Assembly (NCBI GenBank): GCA_947581855.1 | Contig: CANPVZ010000026.1 | Span: 1-33,501, forward strand | From: an uncultured Phocaeicola sp. | GTDB lineage: Bacteria; Bacteroidota; Bacteroidia; Bacteroidales; Bacteroidaceae | Length of the DNA stretch: 33,501 nucleotides | Direction: 5' to 3' | Shown here: one piece after another, positions 8,901 to 17,942 of the stretch | Layout of the letters: the number at the start of each line of letters is the position of its first letter | Position numbering within the stretch: the first letter of the stretch is position 1 | Position numbers and translations under genes: made by a program | The notes under the pieces: model-generated | What the model was told of the DNA's origin: nothing | What the model saw: only the letters and a program-made list of their open reading frames with translations | The model's database searches: none

Positions 8901-9070
8901 TGCAAGAGGTACAACTTTCTTTTGTTGGACGTAATCTTTTCTTTATCTATAAGAAAGCTCCTTTTGATCCGGATTTGGTCCTTTCTACTGGAAATGATAA
9001 TCAAGGGATAGAAGTTTTTGGAATGCCTACTACGCGTTCCTTAGGTTTTAGTATTCAATGTAAATTCTGA
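5963..9070 (+). CDS. SusC/RagA-family TonB-dependent outer-membrane glycan transporter
   Basis: This 1035-residue protein imports oligosaccharides across the outer membrane using TonB energy. After a hydrophobic signal peptide (about residues 1-28) comes a carboxypeptidase-D regulatory-like domain (about 43-120, VNGRVVDARGEGLIGATV ... GANGEF), then the plug with the SusC signature (GVQINKNASGIGASSKVSIRG, LYVIDGVPM, SILKGAPAAALYGSQAANGV; about 155-270), and a barrel ending in the aromatic residue F1035 (SIQCKF). Length is normal for the family; there is no STN domain, so direct anti-sigma signalling is not expected. The SusD partner starts 7 bp after its stop. The coding sequence looks more AT-rich than the GH genes downstream, hinting at a separate history. 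Confidence 0.95.
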   Translation: MQFFVRTFVCFVFILFFFPFVENNLVFAMKEKEKSSFLQKKKILVNGRVVDARGEGLIGATVMEKDKSNGTATGANGEFVLSVAPDATLQISFIGYFTSEIILQGQTELEVVLKENNILLDPLVVTALGLEKKESSLVYSVVRLDGEELNRVKDPNMILSLSGKAAGVQINKNASGIGASSKVSIRGIRSVVSDNQPLYVIDGVPMLNSSSEQAYSAIGGTANAGNRDGGDGISNLNPEDVKSISILKGAPAAALYGSQAANGVILITTKKGNEGRCKISFSTSLTFEDAFSLPKMQNRYGVSDGVDSWGEKADLCKVDNLSDFFRTGTTSITSVSVSHGNEKLQNYFSYANTTGKGLIDKNNLSKHNLNFRETSTMFNGYLKLDGNMNIMRQVIKNKPVSGGFYMNPLVGLYRFPRGEDLSYYKEQFEVYDPERKLNVQNWHSSYEDFEQNPYWITNRIQSKDIRSRVIVSLSAHVKINEFLSLQTRGNIDFISDKLRQKFYASTAPALCGVNGRYIEMDYQECLLYADLMAMGKRKWGDISLDVALGASINDKIVNSTRYDSKTASLKYPNVFTLANIIMDGSASIDQKIDARRQLQSLYATAQVGYKDGVFIDLTARNDWTSTLAYTKYEKSGFFYASAGASIVLDKLLVLPKWISLGKIRGAYSRVGNDIPLFITNPVSHVTSGGEIQANDAAPFKELEPEMTYSLEFGTEWRFFDNRCGIDLTYYKTNTRNQFFKLPALSGDKYAYRYVNAGDIQNEGWEIALDATPVMNESFAWKMSVNFSSNKNKIKKLHDQLKVFVYGPTSFSSSYAMRLVKGGSIGDIYGKAFVRDTNGSIVYETEGENAGLPLVEGDGNTIKVGNANPTFLLGWNHSFSYKDFRFYFLIDYRHGGDILSQTQAEMDMYGVSKNTADARDKGYVVLEGHKIEDVKGFYKNTVGGRAGVTEYYMYDATNVRLRELSLSYRLPIKWIEKLKVLQEVQLSFVGRNLFFIYKKAPFDPDLVLSTGNDNQGIEVFGMPTTRSLGFSIQCKF

Positions 9071-9077
9071 GGTCGAT

Positions 9078-10673
9078 ATGACGAAAATGGGAAAAAGGCT
9101 AATCATAATAATGGGGATATGTTGCTTGTTTGGAATATCTTGTACATCTCGCTTTAAGGATATCAATATAGACCGGTCTGGCATTACTGATGAAGATTTG
9201 AAAGCGGATAATAATGATCACGGAATTCGTTTAGGAATTATTCAGCAAGGTATTTATTTTAATTATGATTACGGAAAAGGAAAGAATTGGCCTTTTCAGA
9301 TGACGCAGAATTTGAACGCAGATATGTTTAGCGGATATATGCATGATGCCAAACCGCTGAATGGAGGAAGTCATAATTCAGATTATAATTTGCAGGATGG
9401 CTGGAACAGTGCCATGTGGAGTCATACTTATGCTTATATATTTCCTCAGATTCATCATTCGGAGGATTCTACACGTACACGGTTCCCGGCATTTTTCGGA
9501 ATTACTAAAATTCTGAAAGTGGAGGTTATGCATAGAGTTACAGATTATTATGGACCAATTGTGTATACTCATTTTGCTAACCCCGAGAATGGATATTTGC
9601 CCGATACACAAGAAAAGGTTTATGACCAATTTTTTCATGAATTAGACACGGCTGTGACAGTACTATCTGAGCATATTACAAAGAATCCCCAAGCTACTGA
9701 ATTTGCAAAGTTCGATATTTTGCTTGATGGGAGATATTCCTCTTGGATAAAGTTTGCCAACTCTCTGAGAATGAGACTTGCCATACGTATTGCTACTGCC
9801 GATCCTGAAAGAGCGCGTTCGGAGTTCTGTAAGGCTTTGGATAATAGCTGGGGTATATTTGAAAAAGAATCGGAAATAGTAGCAGTTTCTACCAAAAAAG
9901 GATATTCCAATCCTTTGGGTGAAATTAACCGAGTGTGGAACGAATCGTATATGAGTGCTTCGATGGAATCTATACTCAATGGATATGCAGATCCTAGAAG
10001 AGAAGTTTATTTTGAGTCCTGTACGGACAAGCGTTTTGAAGGACAGTTTCGGGGTATCCGACAGGGTACCTGTTTTGCACATAATTACTATAGAGATTTG
10101 TCGAAACTAACAGTTTCTCAGTCTACCGATGCGGTATTAATGACTGCGGCGGAAGTGTGGTTCTTGCGTGCTGAAGCGGCTTTACGTGGATGGACGACCG
10201 AAAATGCTGGAACTTGTTACGAAAATGGAATTACTACTTCTTTTTATCAACATGGGATATATAAAATTGATGATTATTTGAATAGCAGTGCTATTGCTTC
10301 TGATTTTGAAGACACTTATGACTCGGAAAATAACATAGCAGCCCGATGTCGGGTTTCACCGAAATGGATTGAAGAAGATGATAAAGAAGTTAAGTTGGAA
10401 AAGATTATTACCCAGAAATGGCTGGCCATCTTTCCAGAAGGATGTGAGGCATGGGCTGAGCAGCGCAGAACTGGATATCCTCGTCTTTTTCCCGTAAGAT
10501 TTAACAATAGCAGAAATAATTGTATTGATACAGAACTTATGATTCGTCGGTTAAATTTTCCTGGTTTATTGATCGCGGAGAACAAGAAACAGTATGATAT
10601 GTTGGTTAAAGCATTGGGTGGAGAAGATAATGGAGGTACACGATTGTGGTGGGATACGGGGCGTAACTGGTAA
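9078..10673 (+). CDS. SusD/RagB-family glycan-binding outer-membrane lipoprotein (SusD-like_2 type)
   Basis: The 531-residue protein forms the lid that captures glycans for the SusC transporter just upstream. It has a lipoprotein signal with lipobox FGISC (lipidated Cys22), so it is exported and anchored by lipid, probably on the cell surface. The body carries features of the SusD-like_2 branch: FKDINIDRSGIT after the lipobox, DYYGPIVYTHF near residue 155, the AEVWFLRAEAALRGW helix (about 356-370) and the closing GGTRLWWDTGRNW. It follows the SusC gene by 7 bp. An alternative start at Met4 would not change the mature protein. Confidence 0.93.
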   Translation: MTKMGKRLIIIMGICCLFGISCTSRFKDINIDRSGITDEDLKADNNDHGIRLGIIQQGIYFNYDYGKGKNWPFQMTQNLNADMFSGYMHDAKPLNGGSHNSDYNLQDGWNSAMWSHTYAYIFPQIHHSEDSTRTRFPAFFGITKILKVEVMHRVTDYYGPIVYTHFANPENGYLPDTQEKVYDQFFHELDTAVTVLSEHITKNPQATEFAKFDILLDGRYSSWIKFANSLRMRLAIRIATADPERARSEFCKALDNSWGIFEKESEIVAVSTKKGYSNPLGEINRVWNESYMSASMESILNGYADPRREVYFESCTDKRFEGQFRGIRQGTCFAHNYYRDLSKLTVSQSTDAVLMTAAEVWFLRAEAALRGWTTENAGTCYENGITTSFYQHGIYKIDDYLNSSAIASDFEDTYDSENNIAARCRVSPKWIEEDDKEVKLEKIITQKWLAIFPEGCEAWAEQRRTGYPRLFPVRFNNSRNNCIDTELMIRRLNFPGLLIAENKKQYDMLVKALGGEDNGGTRLWWDTGRNW

Positions 10674-10786
10674 TTTGTTTAGAGAGATAAGAGAAAAGCT
10701 TCCTTTTTAGTTCTTTTAAACGATTCGTATGGATAGTTAGGATGGAAGTCTTGTTTTTATAGTTGTAGGAATAAAACATAATATAG

Positions 10787-11524
10787 ATGAAAAGAGCTGT
10801 TATAATTGGAGCAACCTCAGGTATAGGGCAGGAGATTGCCTCAGTGTTGTTAGCACAAGGTTGGCGAGTTGGAATTGCTGGCAGAAGGTATGAGGCTTTG
10901 GAAGCATTTCGTAAATTGCATCCTGATCGGATTGAAGTGCAGGAAATCGATGTCACCAAAGAGGATGCTCCGGAAAAATTATCTCGGCTTATTGAGCAAT
11001 TGGGTGGGATGGAACTCTTTTTACTTAGTTCAGGTATAGGGCATCAGAATATAGATTTGATACCTGAAATAGAAATCAATACAGTACGCACCAATGTAGA
11101 AGGTTTTACACGGATGGTTGATGCGGCTTTCCATTATTTTGCAGAACAAGGAGGCGGTCATCTGGCCGTTATCAGTTCGATCGCCGGAACAAAAGGATTG
11201 GGTGTAGCTTCGGCTTATTCTGCAACAAAACGTTTCCAAAATACTTATATTGATGCGCTTGAACAACTGGCTTATATGCAAAAACTAAACCTATGCTTTA
11301 CAGATATACGTCCCGGATTTGTTGCGACCAATTTGCTGAACGACGGAAAAAACTATCCGATGCTGATGAATCCCCATAAAGTGGCCCGGATAGCCGTAAA
11401 AGCATTGAACCGTAAAAAACGGGTGGTAGTAATTGATTGGAGATATCGCATTTTGGTCTTTTTCTGGAAATTGATTCCAGATTGGTTATGGAAACGTTTA
11501 CCTATCATGACAGCTTCTAGATAA
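10787..11524 (+). CDS. Short-chain dehydrogenase/reductase (SDR) family oxidoreductase
   Basis: This is a 245-residue classical SDR without signal peptide, so a cytoplasmic NAD(P)-dependent alcohol/ketone oxidoreductase. The Rossmann motif is GATSGIG (residues 8-14), the LSSGIG stretch stands in place of NNAG (about 80-85), and the catalytic set is S131, Y144 and K148 (YSATK). The substrate cannot be read from sequence. It lies 113 bp downstream of the SusD gene in the same direction with no clear terminator between, so it could be co-transcribed and act on imported sugar, but SDR genes are also common as unlinked neighbours. The ATG at 10787 gives the Rossmann strand at the usual distance. 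Confidence 0.88.
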   Translation: MKRAVIIGATSGIGQEIASVLLAQGWRVGIAGRRYEALEAFRKLHPDRIEVQEIDVTKEDAPEKLSRLIEQLGGMELFLLSSGIGHQNIDLIPEIEINTVRTNVEGFTRMVDAAFHYFAEQGGGHLAVISSIAGTKGLGVASAYSATKRFQNTYIDALEQLAYMQKLNLCFTDIRPGFVATNLLNDGKNYPMLMNPHKVARIAVKALNRKKRVVVIDWRYRILVFFWKLIPDWLWKRLPIMTASR

Positions 11525-11963
11525 AATGATTCTTTATGATTGTTCTGGATATGAGTAAAGAAGAATAGAGTTTTGATAAAAAATATTTATCTAATAAAAA
11601 CGTTCTGGCGTTTTGCCAAATATCTTTGTTCAATCTTAAACATACGTATCAGGGTAAATAGTAATATTGTTTTAGTGGATTGGCATACAAGAGATATTCA
11701 ATAAATATCGGCAAAATATACAAGGGCATGTGCCAATGTTTTTTCTCATTTCAAATTCCATTTTTATATTGATAGCCTTTGCTATTTCTTAGCGATATAC
11801 AGTAAATAAGCATAAATAGATTCCTAAGAAGTTCTTTCAGAAATAATAATTATTAAAGAAAATAGGTGTAGAGAGTTTGTAATAATTGTATATTATAAAT
11901 TTCTCTACACCTATTTTGGTTGTTACAGAAACGATATTCTTTCCAACTGGATAAACACTTATG
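11525..11963. other. Intergenic region between converging genes
   Basis: No gene is seen. Besides the terminator at 11859-11917 it contains a small AAAACG/CGTTTT hairpin (11597-11614) that may end the SDR transcript, and directly after it a TATCTTTG (11621-11628) that looks like a -7 element but has no suitable -33 partner and no plus-strand gene downstream. Confidence 0.4.
11859..11917 (-). terminator. Long hairpin, probable terminator of the beta-helix gene
   Basis: A perfect 16-bp stem (11859-11874 with 11902-11917) encloses a 27-base AT-rich loop. It ends in four T on either strand and stands 47 bp after the stop of the minus-strand beta-helix gene, where it may also block plus-strand read-through from the SDR gene. 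Confidence 0.6.
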
Positions 11964-13907
11964 TTATAGAATCCATTTTTCTTTAGGGAATTTTGGATAA
12001 ACATGAATAGACTTTGGTTCTTTCTCCGGAATGATATCTTTGTATTCCTTTTCTATACCTGCTTCGGACATGATACTCTTGGCTTCCTCGTTAAAATCAC
12101 AGTTTCTGAATACTTGCGTATCTTCTATTTTAGTTCCTCTGCCGTTGTTTACAAGATAGTTGTCTTTTACAAAGTTACGACGTGCGGTTATATTGTAATT
12201 GCGGTCGGAGGCCAGATGATACCATAATTGGAATAAACTGTTAATAACATTTTCTTCAATAAACCATCCTGACGAACCATCATCGGGATAGATACATCGT
12301 GGTCCCTCATACAAATAATTGCGTTTGATGACTGATCCCGGTTGTTTACCTAATAAATAAATGATACCGCCATCATTCAATACTAAATGCGTTTTTCCGA
12401 CACGATTATAATTGATACTGTTGTTCTTAGCCACTTCGGATTCGGGAGTCTTGGCATTACCCCACCACCATCCTAAAGCGATTGCTCCGTAAGGAGTTCC
12501 TTCAATGTCGTTATGGTCGTAATGTACATCCTCGACAAAGAATCCCAGCATCGCTTCTACCTGCCTGAAATCCAGGCATACATTGCGTACGTAATTATTA
12601 GTTATATAGATATGGTGACATACTCCTTCTACATTTGCCGGATATTTTCCGGTACCGTCTCCAATTTCGTAATGTTGCGGATGACCTACGCTTACAGCGT
12701 TGCCTAACAAGTCATTGAAAAAATTGCCGGTAATATCTGTTGCACTGACGTCATTGACAAGATTGATGGCAATGGCTGAGCCTAAATGTATAAATTTATT
12801 GCGTATAAAACGGATTCCTGTGGCATTTTGTACTTCAATGCTGCCGGTTGGTACATCACAACTGTTATAATGAGTGGGGTGCCAGTTGCCGTCGGGAATA
12901 TATTTTACGGCGAGCCCTAAACTTTGGATACCACCGAATCCATGTGAACCTTCAATGTTCATCAGGCTCCATGCATCATGGGAGAATGTGATACCTTCAA
13001 AAGAGAGGTTTGTTACACGTGAATTCAGAGATGTTCCTTCTATTCGTAATAACCCTTCGCTGACAGGAGCAATAACTTCCGCTTTTTGCATATCTTCTCC
13101 CCGGCTGTAATAGTAGAGGACCTGTGCGGAACGGTCGTAATAAAACTCTCCAGGTTCATCCAAAAGTTCATAAGCGTTACGGAAATAAAACTCCCCGTGA
13201 TAATTCACTTTACCTGCCCAAGCGAGAGAGTTGAGGATGGCTCCATAAGGTTGTTGAAATTGAGCAACGATAGTATCTCCCCATTTATTAATGTCTCTTA
13301 AGCAAAATATCTTTTCAGTCCAAACCTTATTTTGTACCAATTCTACATCTTCCGGATTGTGAAACATGGTTAGTTCTTCATTGGCAAGAAACTTGATACC
13401 ATCGACAGACTTGCCCGATCCGAAAGCCCACGGTTCATTACCTTTTACTTCTACTATACCTTCACTACCTTGTCCTATAATGCGATGCTTGGCTCCGGCC
13501 ATACGGGCACGTTCGCCGTTAACAAGTAGTGTGCGTAGTTTCTTATCACTGTGAAACGGGGCCTGATAGAGGTTGCCTGAGATTCGTTTCCAGCCTGTAA
13601 TTTGTACACCTCCGCTTATGATGGGGGTTTCGCCTTCGGCTGCACGGAAAATAACACGATACCCGTTCCGACCGCTGTAGGTTTCGTTGAGTAGTAGAGG
13701 TTTTTGTAATGTATAAGTTCCTCCATGCATTCGGACAATGATATCTTCTTGTTGTTTCTTAACCGCCTTTTTTAGAGTGGCAAGAGCTTTCTCCAACGAA
13801 CCGGGAGTAGCTTCGATTATTTTCTGAGCAAAGGTTTTTGTCGGGATGGCCAGTGCTATACATAATAGTGCCGTAGAAAGATAATTCCTCTTCATAATTT
13901 TATTCAT
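11964..13907 (-). CDS. Secreted right-handed beta-helix protein, probable GH141-like glycosidase
   Basis: The 647-residue protein has a signal peptide (about residues 1-27, ending KTFAQ) and then a parallel beta-helix: an N-terminal half resembling GH141 enzymes (MHGGTYTLQKPLLL, ISGGVQITGWKRI, LLVNGERARMAG) and helical coils with NYVRN, NDIEGTPYGAIALGWWWG and NRVGKTH turns from about residue 380 on. GH141 includes an alpha-L-fucosidase acting on rhamnogalacturonan II and a xylanase; the family assignment and substrate here are inferred from layout and short motifs. It is the only minus-strand gene of the locus, transcribed away from the GH2 gene, so it has its own promoter in the 13908-14174 gap. 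Translation could also start at Met5. Confidence 0.7.
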   Translation of the reverse strand: MNKIMKRNYLSTALLCIALAIPTKTFAQKIIEATPGSLEKALATLKKAVKKQQEDIIVRMHGGTYTLQKPLLLNETYSGRNGYRVIFRAAEGETPIISGGVQITGWKRISGNLYQAPFHSDKKLRTLLVNGERARMAGAKHRIIGQGSEGIVEVKGNEPWAFGSGKSVDGIKFLANEELTMFHNPEDVELVQNKVWTEKIFCLRDINKWGDTIVAQFQQPYGAILNSLAWAGKVNYHGEFYFRNAYELLDEPGEFYYDRSAQVLYYYSRGEDMQKAEVIAPVSEGLLRIEGTSLNSRVTNLSFEGITFSHDAWSLMNIEGSHGFGGIQSLGLAVKYIPDGNWHPTHYNSCDVPTGSIEVQNATGIRFIRNKFIHLGSAIAINLVNDVSATDITGNFFNDLLGNAVSVGHPQHYEIGDGTGKYPANVEGVCHHIYITNNYVRNVCLDFRQVEAMLGFFVEDVHYDHNDIEGTPYGAIALGWWWGNAKTPESEVAKNNSINYNRVGKTHLVLNDGGIIYLLGKQPGSVIKRNYLYEGPRCIYPDDGSSGWFIEENVINSLFQLWYHLASDRNYNITARRNFVKDNYLVNNGRGTKIEDTQVFRNCDFNEEAKSIMSEAGIEKEYKDIIPEKEPKSIHVYPKFPKEKWIL

Positions 13908-14174
13908 TGTTTAGTCCTTATTATTATATACGAAGGAAGGATTTCATTTACTTAAATTAGAAGAGTTTTATTCTGTTATTTTTCATTTGCTTCATTGTAT
14001 AGCGTGGATAGGAGTAATTCTAATGAGGAGATTTTACAGATGCTTTATAGGTAATGCATAAGAATAAGTTGGTTGCGGGCATAGTATTCCTATTTCAAAG
14101 AAATATAATAGTTTTTACGTGTTTCTATTGGCTTGTTCGTATATTATAATAAAGAATCTAATAATCTAATACGA

Positions 14175-16319
14175 ATGAAGAAAATAAAGATATTGTTGGC
14201 TTTACTGAGTTTTAGTGTTACAGTTTGGTCGCAACGGGAAGAAATTCCCTTGAATGAAGAGTGGAGATTTTCTTTGAAACCGCAAACGGAGATTTCCGTT
14301 ACGGATGATTGGACCACAGTAAATATTCCTCATACATGGAATGCACAGGATGCCCAAAATAATACGGAACACCTATCCGGTTGGCAGGGAAAGAACAAAA
14401 CCACCTATTATCGGGGTAAAGGCTGGTATGCCAAACGTTTTATGGTTCCTGAAGAATGGAAAGGCAGACGTATATTTGTCCGTTTCGAGGCAGCTTCTAT
14501 TGTTGCTACAATTTATATAAACGGACAAATTTTGGGCGACCATAAAGGAGCGTTCACAGCCTTTTGTTTTGAATTAACCGATGAGATAGAATGGGGAAAG
14601 GAGAATGAACTGCGTGTGGAAGTAGATAATCGATGGAGAGCGGATGTGCCACCTATTTCCGGAGGGTTCGGCATGTTTGGCGGTTTATACCGTCCGGTGA
14701 AGTTAATTGTAACAGCTCCGCTTTGTATTACTCCGCTTCATTATACCTCTTCCGGCGTATATATGGATACGCGGAAATTAACTTCAGATACAGCGGAAAT
14801 AGATGTTCGCTCTGTTTTGCAATATGGAAAATACAGTTATTCCAAACTTGATCCGCGTGTACCCGAAACCGATGCCACGGTGGAAACGGTAGTTAAGAAT
14901 GCCGAAGGTCGGGAAGTAACCCGTCAGATTCAAAAGTTCCATCTTTATTCGGGAACAAATACAATATGTAAGACTTCTTTGGTCTTGTCTGATCCTATAC
15001 GGTGGAACGGGCGGAAGAATCCATATCTGTACACAGCAGAGGTGAAGGTTAGAGAGAATGGTATTTTAGTGGATTCCCTATCGCAAACTTTCGGATTGCG
15101 TACAGTGGGCATTACTCAGGAAAACGGTTTTGAACTGAATGGAGTGCCGTATCCGGTATATGGAGTTTCTCGGCATCAAGACATGAAAGATAAAGGATGG
15201 GCACTTTCGAAAGCGGATGAAGAAGCGGATATGGATTGTATAAAAGACATTGGCGCGACAGCAATTCGTATGGCGCATTATCCGCAAAGTACCTATATCC
15301 ATGATATTGCAGATAGAGAAGGATTTCTGGTATGGGACGAAGTGTCATTGGTAAACGATACTCGTAACTCACCGGATTTTAATGAAAATACTTGCCGGTT
15401 TATGCAAGAAATGGTTCATCAGCTCTATAATCATCCCAGCATAGCTTGGTGGGGAATTTATAATGAGATAGATCATCCTGAAACACCTTATCCGAAGACA
15501 CTATTTCATGATGTTATGGATATAGCGCGGACAGAGGGCGGGCAACGTATTATTGCTGCGGCAAGCAATAAGGGAAAGCGTTTTTATAATCAATATCCGG
15601 ATGCACTTTGCTTTAATAATTATCCCGGATGGTATTGGATGCAGCGTTGGCCGGCAGAAGAAAAAAATACAGGCTTAGTTAGTGCTTTCGGGGGCTTTAT
15701 CGATTATCGTTATGAAGAGTTTGGCAATCGGCGGATAGCTATGAGTGAGTACGGAGCCGGTGGCAATCCCGAACATCATATGGAAGGACCCGTAGGCGAA
15801 CAGTTGAAAGAGACGATGGGCGGCGCTTTTCATCCGGAGGAGTGGCAGTCTTATGTACATGAAGAGGATTGGCGGGTTCTGAAAGATAACCCGAAAATAT
15901 GGGGATCATTTATTTGGGCAATGTACGATTTTATTGTGCCCGGTTGGAGTGAGGGAGGTATGTGTAACCTTAATACCAAGGGACTGGTAACTCACGACCG
16001 CAGAATAAAGAAGGATGCTTATTTTTTGTACAAAGCTAATTGGAATCCTGAACCGATGGTGTATATTGCTTCCCGACGTTTTACAGAACGTAAACAAGCG
16101 GTTACGGACATCCGTGTTTACAGTAATTGTTCGCACACAACTTTATATGTAAATGGAAAGAAAATAGAGACCATTACTCCGGATAAAGTACGGTTGTGTT
16201 TATTCAAAGGGATAACGCTTAAACCCGGAAAAAATATAATAGAAGTGCGTGGGGACTCGGGTAAAGTAAAGGTAAAAGATAGATGTGAATGGACATTGGA
16301 TACAGTTACTCAGAAATAA
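14175..16319 (+). CDS. Glycoside hydrolase family 2 (beta-galactosidase/beta-glucuronidase-like)
   Basis: From the ATG at 14175 the protein has 714 residues, with a signal peptide MKKIKILLALLSFSVTVWSQ; an upstream in-frame ATG at 14133 would bury this signal behind 14 polar residues, so I prefer 14175. It shows the GH2 order: sugar-binding jelly roll (PLNEEWRFSLKP, IPHTWNAQDAQ, FVRFEAASIVATIYINGQ), immunoglobulin-like domain, TIM barrel (YGVSRHQD) with acid/base E431 in GIYNEID and nucleophile E525 in MSEYGAGG, and a C-terminal beta domain. GH2 enzymes remove beta-linked galactose, glucuronate, galacturonate or similar; which one is not decidable here. The GH29 gene starts 10 bp after the stop, forming an operon. 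Confidence 0.9.
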   Translation: MKKIKILLALLSFSVTVWSQREEIPLNEEWRFSLKPQTEISVTDDWTTVNIPHTWNAQDAQNNTEHLSGWQGKNKTTYYRGKGWYAKRFMVPEEWKGRRIFVRFEAASIVATIYINGQILGDHKGAFTAFCFELTDEIEWGKENELRVEVDNRWRADVPPISGGFGMFGGLYRPVKLIVTAPLCITPLHYTSSGVYMDTRKLTSDTAEIDVRSVLQYGKYSYSKLDPRVPETDATVETVVKNAEGREVTRQIQKFHLYSGTNTICKTSLVLSDPIRWNGRKNPYLYTAEVKVRENGILVDSLSQTFGLRTVGITQENGFELNGVPYPVYGVSRHQDMKDKGWALSKADEEADMDCIKDIGATAIRMAHYPQSTYIHDIADREGFLVWDEVSLVNDTRNSPDFNENTCRFMQEMVHQLYNHPSIAWWGIYNEIDHPETPYPKTLFHDVMDIARTEGGQRIIAAASNKGKRFYNQYPDALCFNNYPGWYWMQRWPAEEKNTGLVSAFGGFIDYRYEEFGNRRIAMSEYGAGGNPEHHMEGPVGEQLKETMGGAFHPEEWQSYVHEEDWRVLKDNPKIWGSFIWAMYDFIVPGWSEGGMCNLNTKGLVTHDRRIKKDAYFLYKANWNPEPMVYIASRRFTERKQAVTDIRVYSNCSHTTLYVNGKKIETITPDKVRLCLFKGITLKPGKNIIEVRGDSGKVKVKDRCEWTLDTVTQK

Positions 16320-16329
16320 TATACTAATC

Positions 16330-17763
16330 ATGAAAACACTACCTATTATCGGATTAATTGCAGGATTACTTGTTAGTATCGGCAATTTGCAGGCTCAGAC
16401 GTCCGAAGCTTATTCGCCCGATTGGACTTCTCTTTCTTTGCATCAAGCAGTTCCCGAATGGATGCGCGATGCTAAGTTTGGCATTTATTGCCATTGGGGA
16501 GTTTATTCCGTACCGGCTTATGGCAATGAGCAATATTACTATTATATGCATCGTGATTCTGCTTCTGCCGATTTCCTGATGGGCGGACACAATCGCCATG
16601 TGGCTTTGTATGGCCCGCTTTCCAAGTTTGGATATCACGATTTTATTCCTATGTTTAAAGGGGAAAAATTTGATGCCGAGGAATGGGCGCAACTCTTTAA
16701 GGAGAGTGGAGCGCGATTTGCCGGAACGGTGGCCGAACATCATGACGGATTTTCCATGTGGGATAGCAAATATACCCCCTTTAATGCCAAGAAGATGGGT
16801 CCCAAAAAGGATATTATCGGTGAATTGGAAAAAGCTGTTAAAGCAAGAGGCATGAAGTTCTTTACTTCTTTACATCATGAAATTAACTATACGTATGTGA
16901 AAGTGAAACCTGAGTGGGCGGCAAATAATCCTAAATATGCCAAACTTTACGGTTGTTTGATGCCTCATCAGGAGTGGTTGCAGATGTGGCTTGATAAATG
17001 TAAGGAAGTCGTAGATAAATATAGTCCGGATATTATATATTTCGATGCTTGGATGGATCAGATTCCGGAGAAATATAAACTCGATTTTCTGGCTCATTAT
17101 TTTAATCATGCTCACAAAACCGGCCAGGAAGTTATCTTTACTTACAAGAACGAAGATTTTCCGCGTTCTATCGGTATGCTCGATCATGAAATGCGTAATC
17201 CCGATAAAATCGATTCTATTCCCTGGTTATGCGATTATACCATCAGTTCCGGTTATCATCGTTCATGGGGATATGTAAAAGGTATGCAACTCTCCACTCC
17301 AAAAGAGATTATTCAAAAATTGATAGAGGTCGTAAGCAATAACGGACAGTTAATGCTGAATCTTTCGCCCATGGCAGATGGTACGTTTCCGCAGGATCAG
17401 AAAGATGTAGTGGCAAACGTCGGTGTGTGGTTATGGTCGTATGGGGAAGCCATCTATGGAACTCGTCCTTATGTCGTATCGGGCGAAGTCACAGCAGATG
17501 GTTGCCGAGTTCATTATACTACGAAAGGGAAAACATTATATGCTATCTTTTTGGATTGGCCGGAAACAGGGAAACCGCTTTTGCTTTCGAAAATCACCCC
17601 GGAAAACGTGAGAAGTAAGATAAAATCCGCTACATTGTTAAGTGTAAAAAAGAATTTTACTTGTACTTTTGCGGAGGGACAAGACGGATTGATTCTTACC
17701 ATACCGAAAGGGGCACGTTTACCGTCCGATGCGGCACAGGTGGTACGTTTCGATCTGGAATAG
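16330..17763 (+). CDS. GH29 alpha-L-fucosidase
   Basis: From the ATG at 16330 the protein has 477 residues with a signal peptide MKTLPIIGLIAGLLVSIGNL; the longer frame from 16285 overlaps the GH2 gene and hides the signal. GH29 motifs are plain: KFGIYCHWGVYSVP, FAGTVAEHHDGFSMWDS, FTSLHHEINYTY, nucleophile D239 in IIYFDAW, and NNGQLMLNLSPMADGT. It is expected to release terminal alpha-L-fucose by retaining hydrolysis in the periplasm. The compact C-terminus shows no added carbohydrate-binding module. It is the second gene of the GH2-GH29 pair and supports a fucosylated substrate for the locus. Confidence 0.94.
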   Translation: MKTLPIIGLIAGLLVSIGNLQAQTSEAYSPDWTSLSLHQAVPEWMRDAKFGIYCHWGVYSVPAYGNEQYYYYMHRDSASADFLMGGHNRHVALYGPLSKFGYHDFIPMFKGEKFDAEEWAQLFKESGARFAGTVAEHHDGFSMWDSKYTPFNAKKMGPKKDIIGELEKAVKARGMKFFTSLHHEINYTYVKVKPEWAANNPKYAKLYGCLMPHQEWLQMWLDKCKEVVDKYSPDIIYFDAWMDQIPEKYKLDFLAHYFNHAHKTGQEVIFTYKNEDFPRSIGMLDHEMRNPDKIDSIPWLCDYTISSGYHRSWGYVKGMQLSTPKEIIQKLIEVVSNNGQLMLNLSPMADGTFPQDQKDVVANVGVWLWSYGEAIYGTRPYVVSGEVTADGCRVHYTTKGKTLYAIFLDWPETGKPLLLSKITPENVRSKIKSATLLSVKKNFTCTFAEGQDGLILTIPKGARLPSDAAQVVRFDLE

Positions 17764-17942
17764 CTTACGATTGAAGATAAAGAAGGTTTGATAGGAATAT
17801 GAAGATAAAGGAATTATCAGAGTTTCAAATTTAGGAGATAAAGCGAATTTTCGGGTTTATTGAATGATATGAAAGAGTCATTGGTTTTAATTCCTTTCAT
17901 TCCGGAATGTAAAATAGGAAACATTTAAATAAATGATATAAA

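Noticed and set aside
11621..11628. TATCTTTG as a plus-strand promoter
   Set aside because: It has the -7 form but no TTTG at the right distance and no plus-strand gene for 2.5 kb downstream.
14133..14174. Upstream start of the GH2 gene
   Set aside because: It would place 14 polar residues ahead of a clear signal peptide; the ATG at 14175 fits a secreted enzyme.
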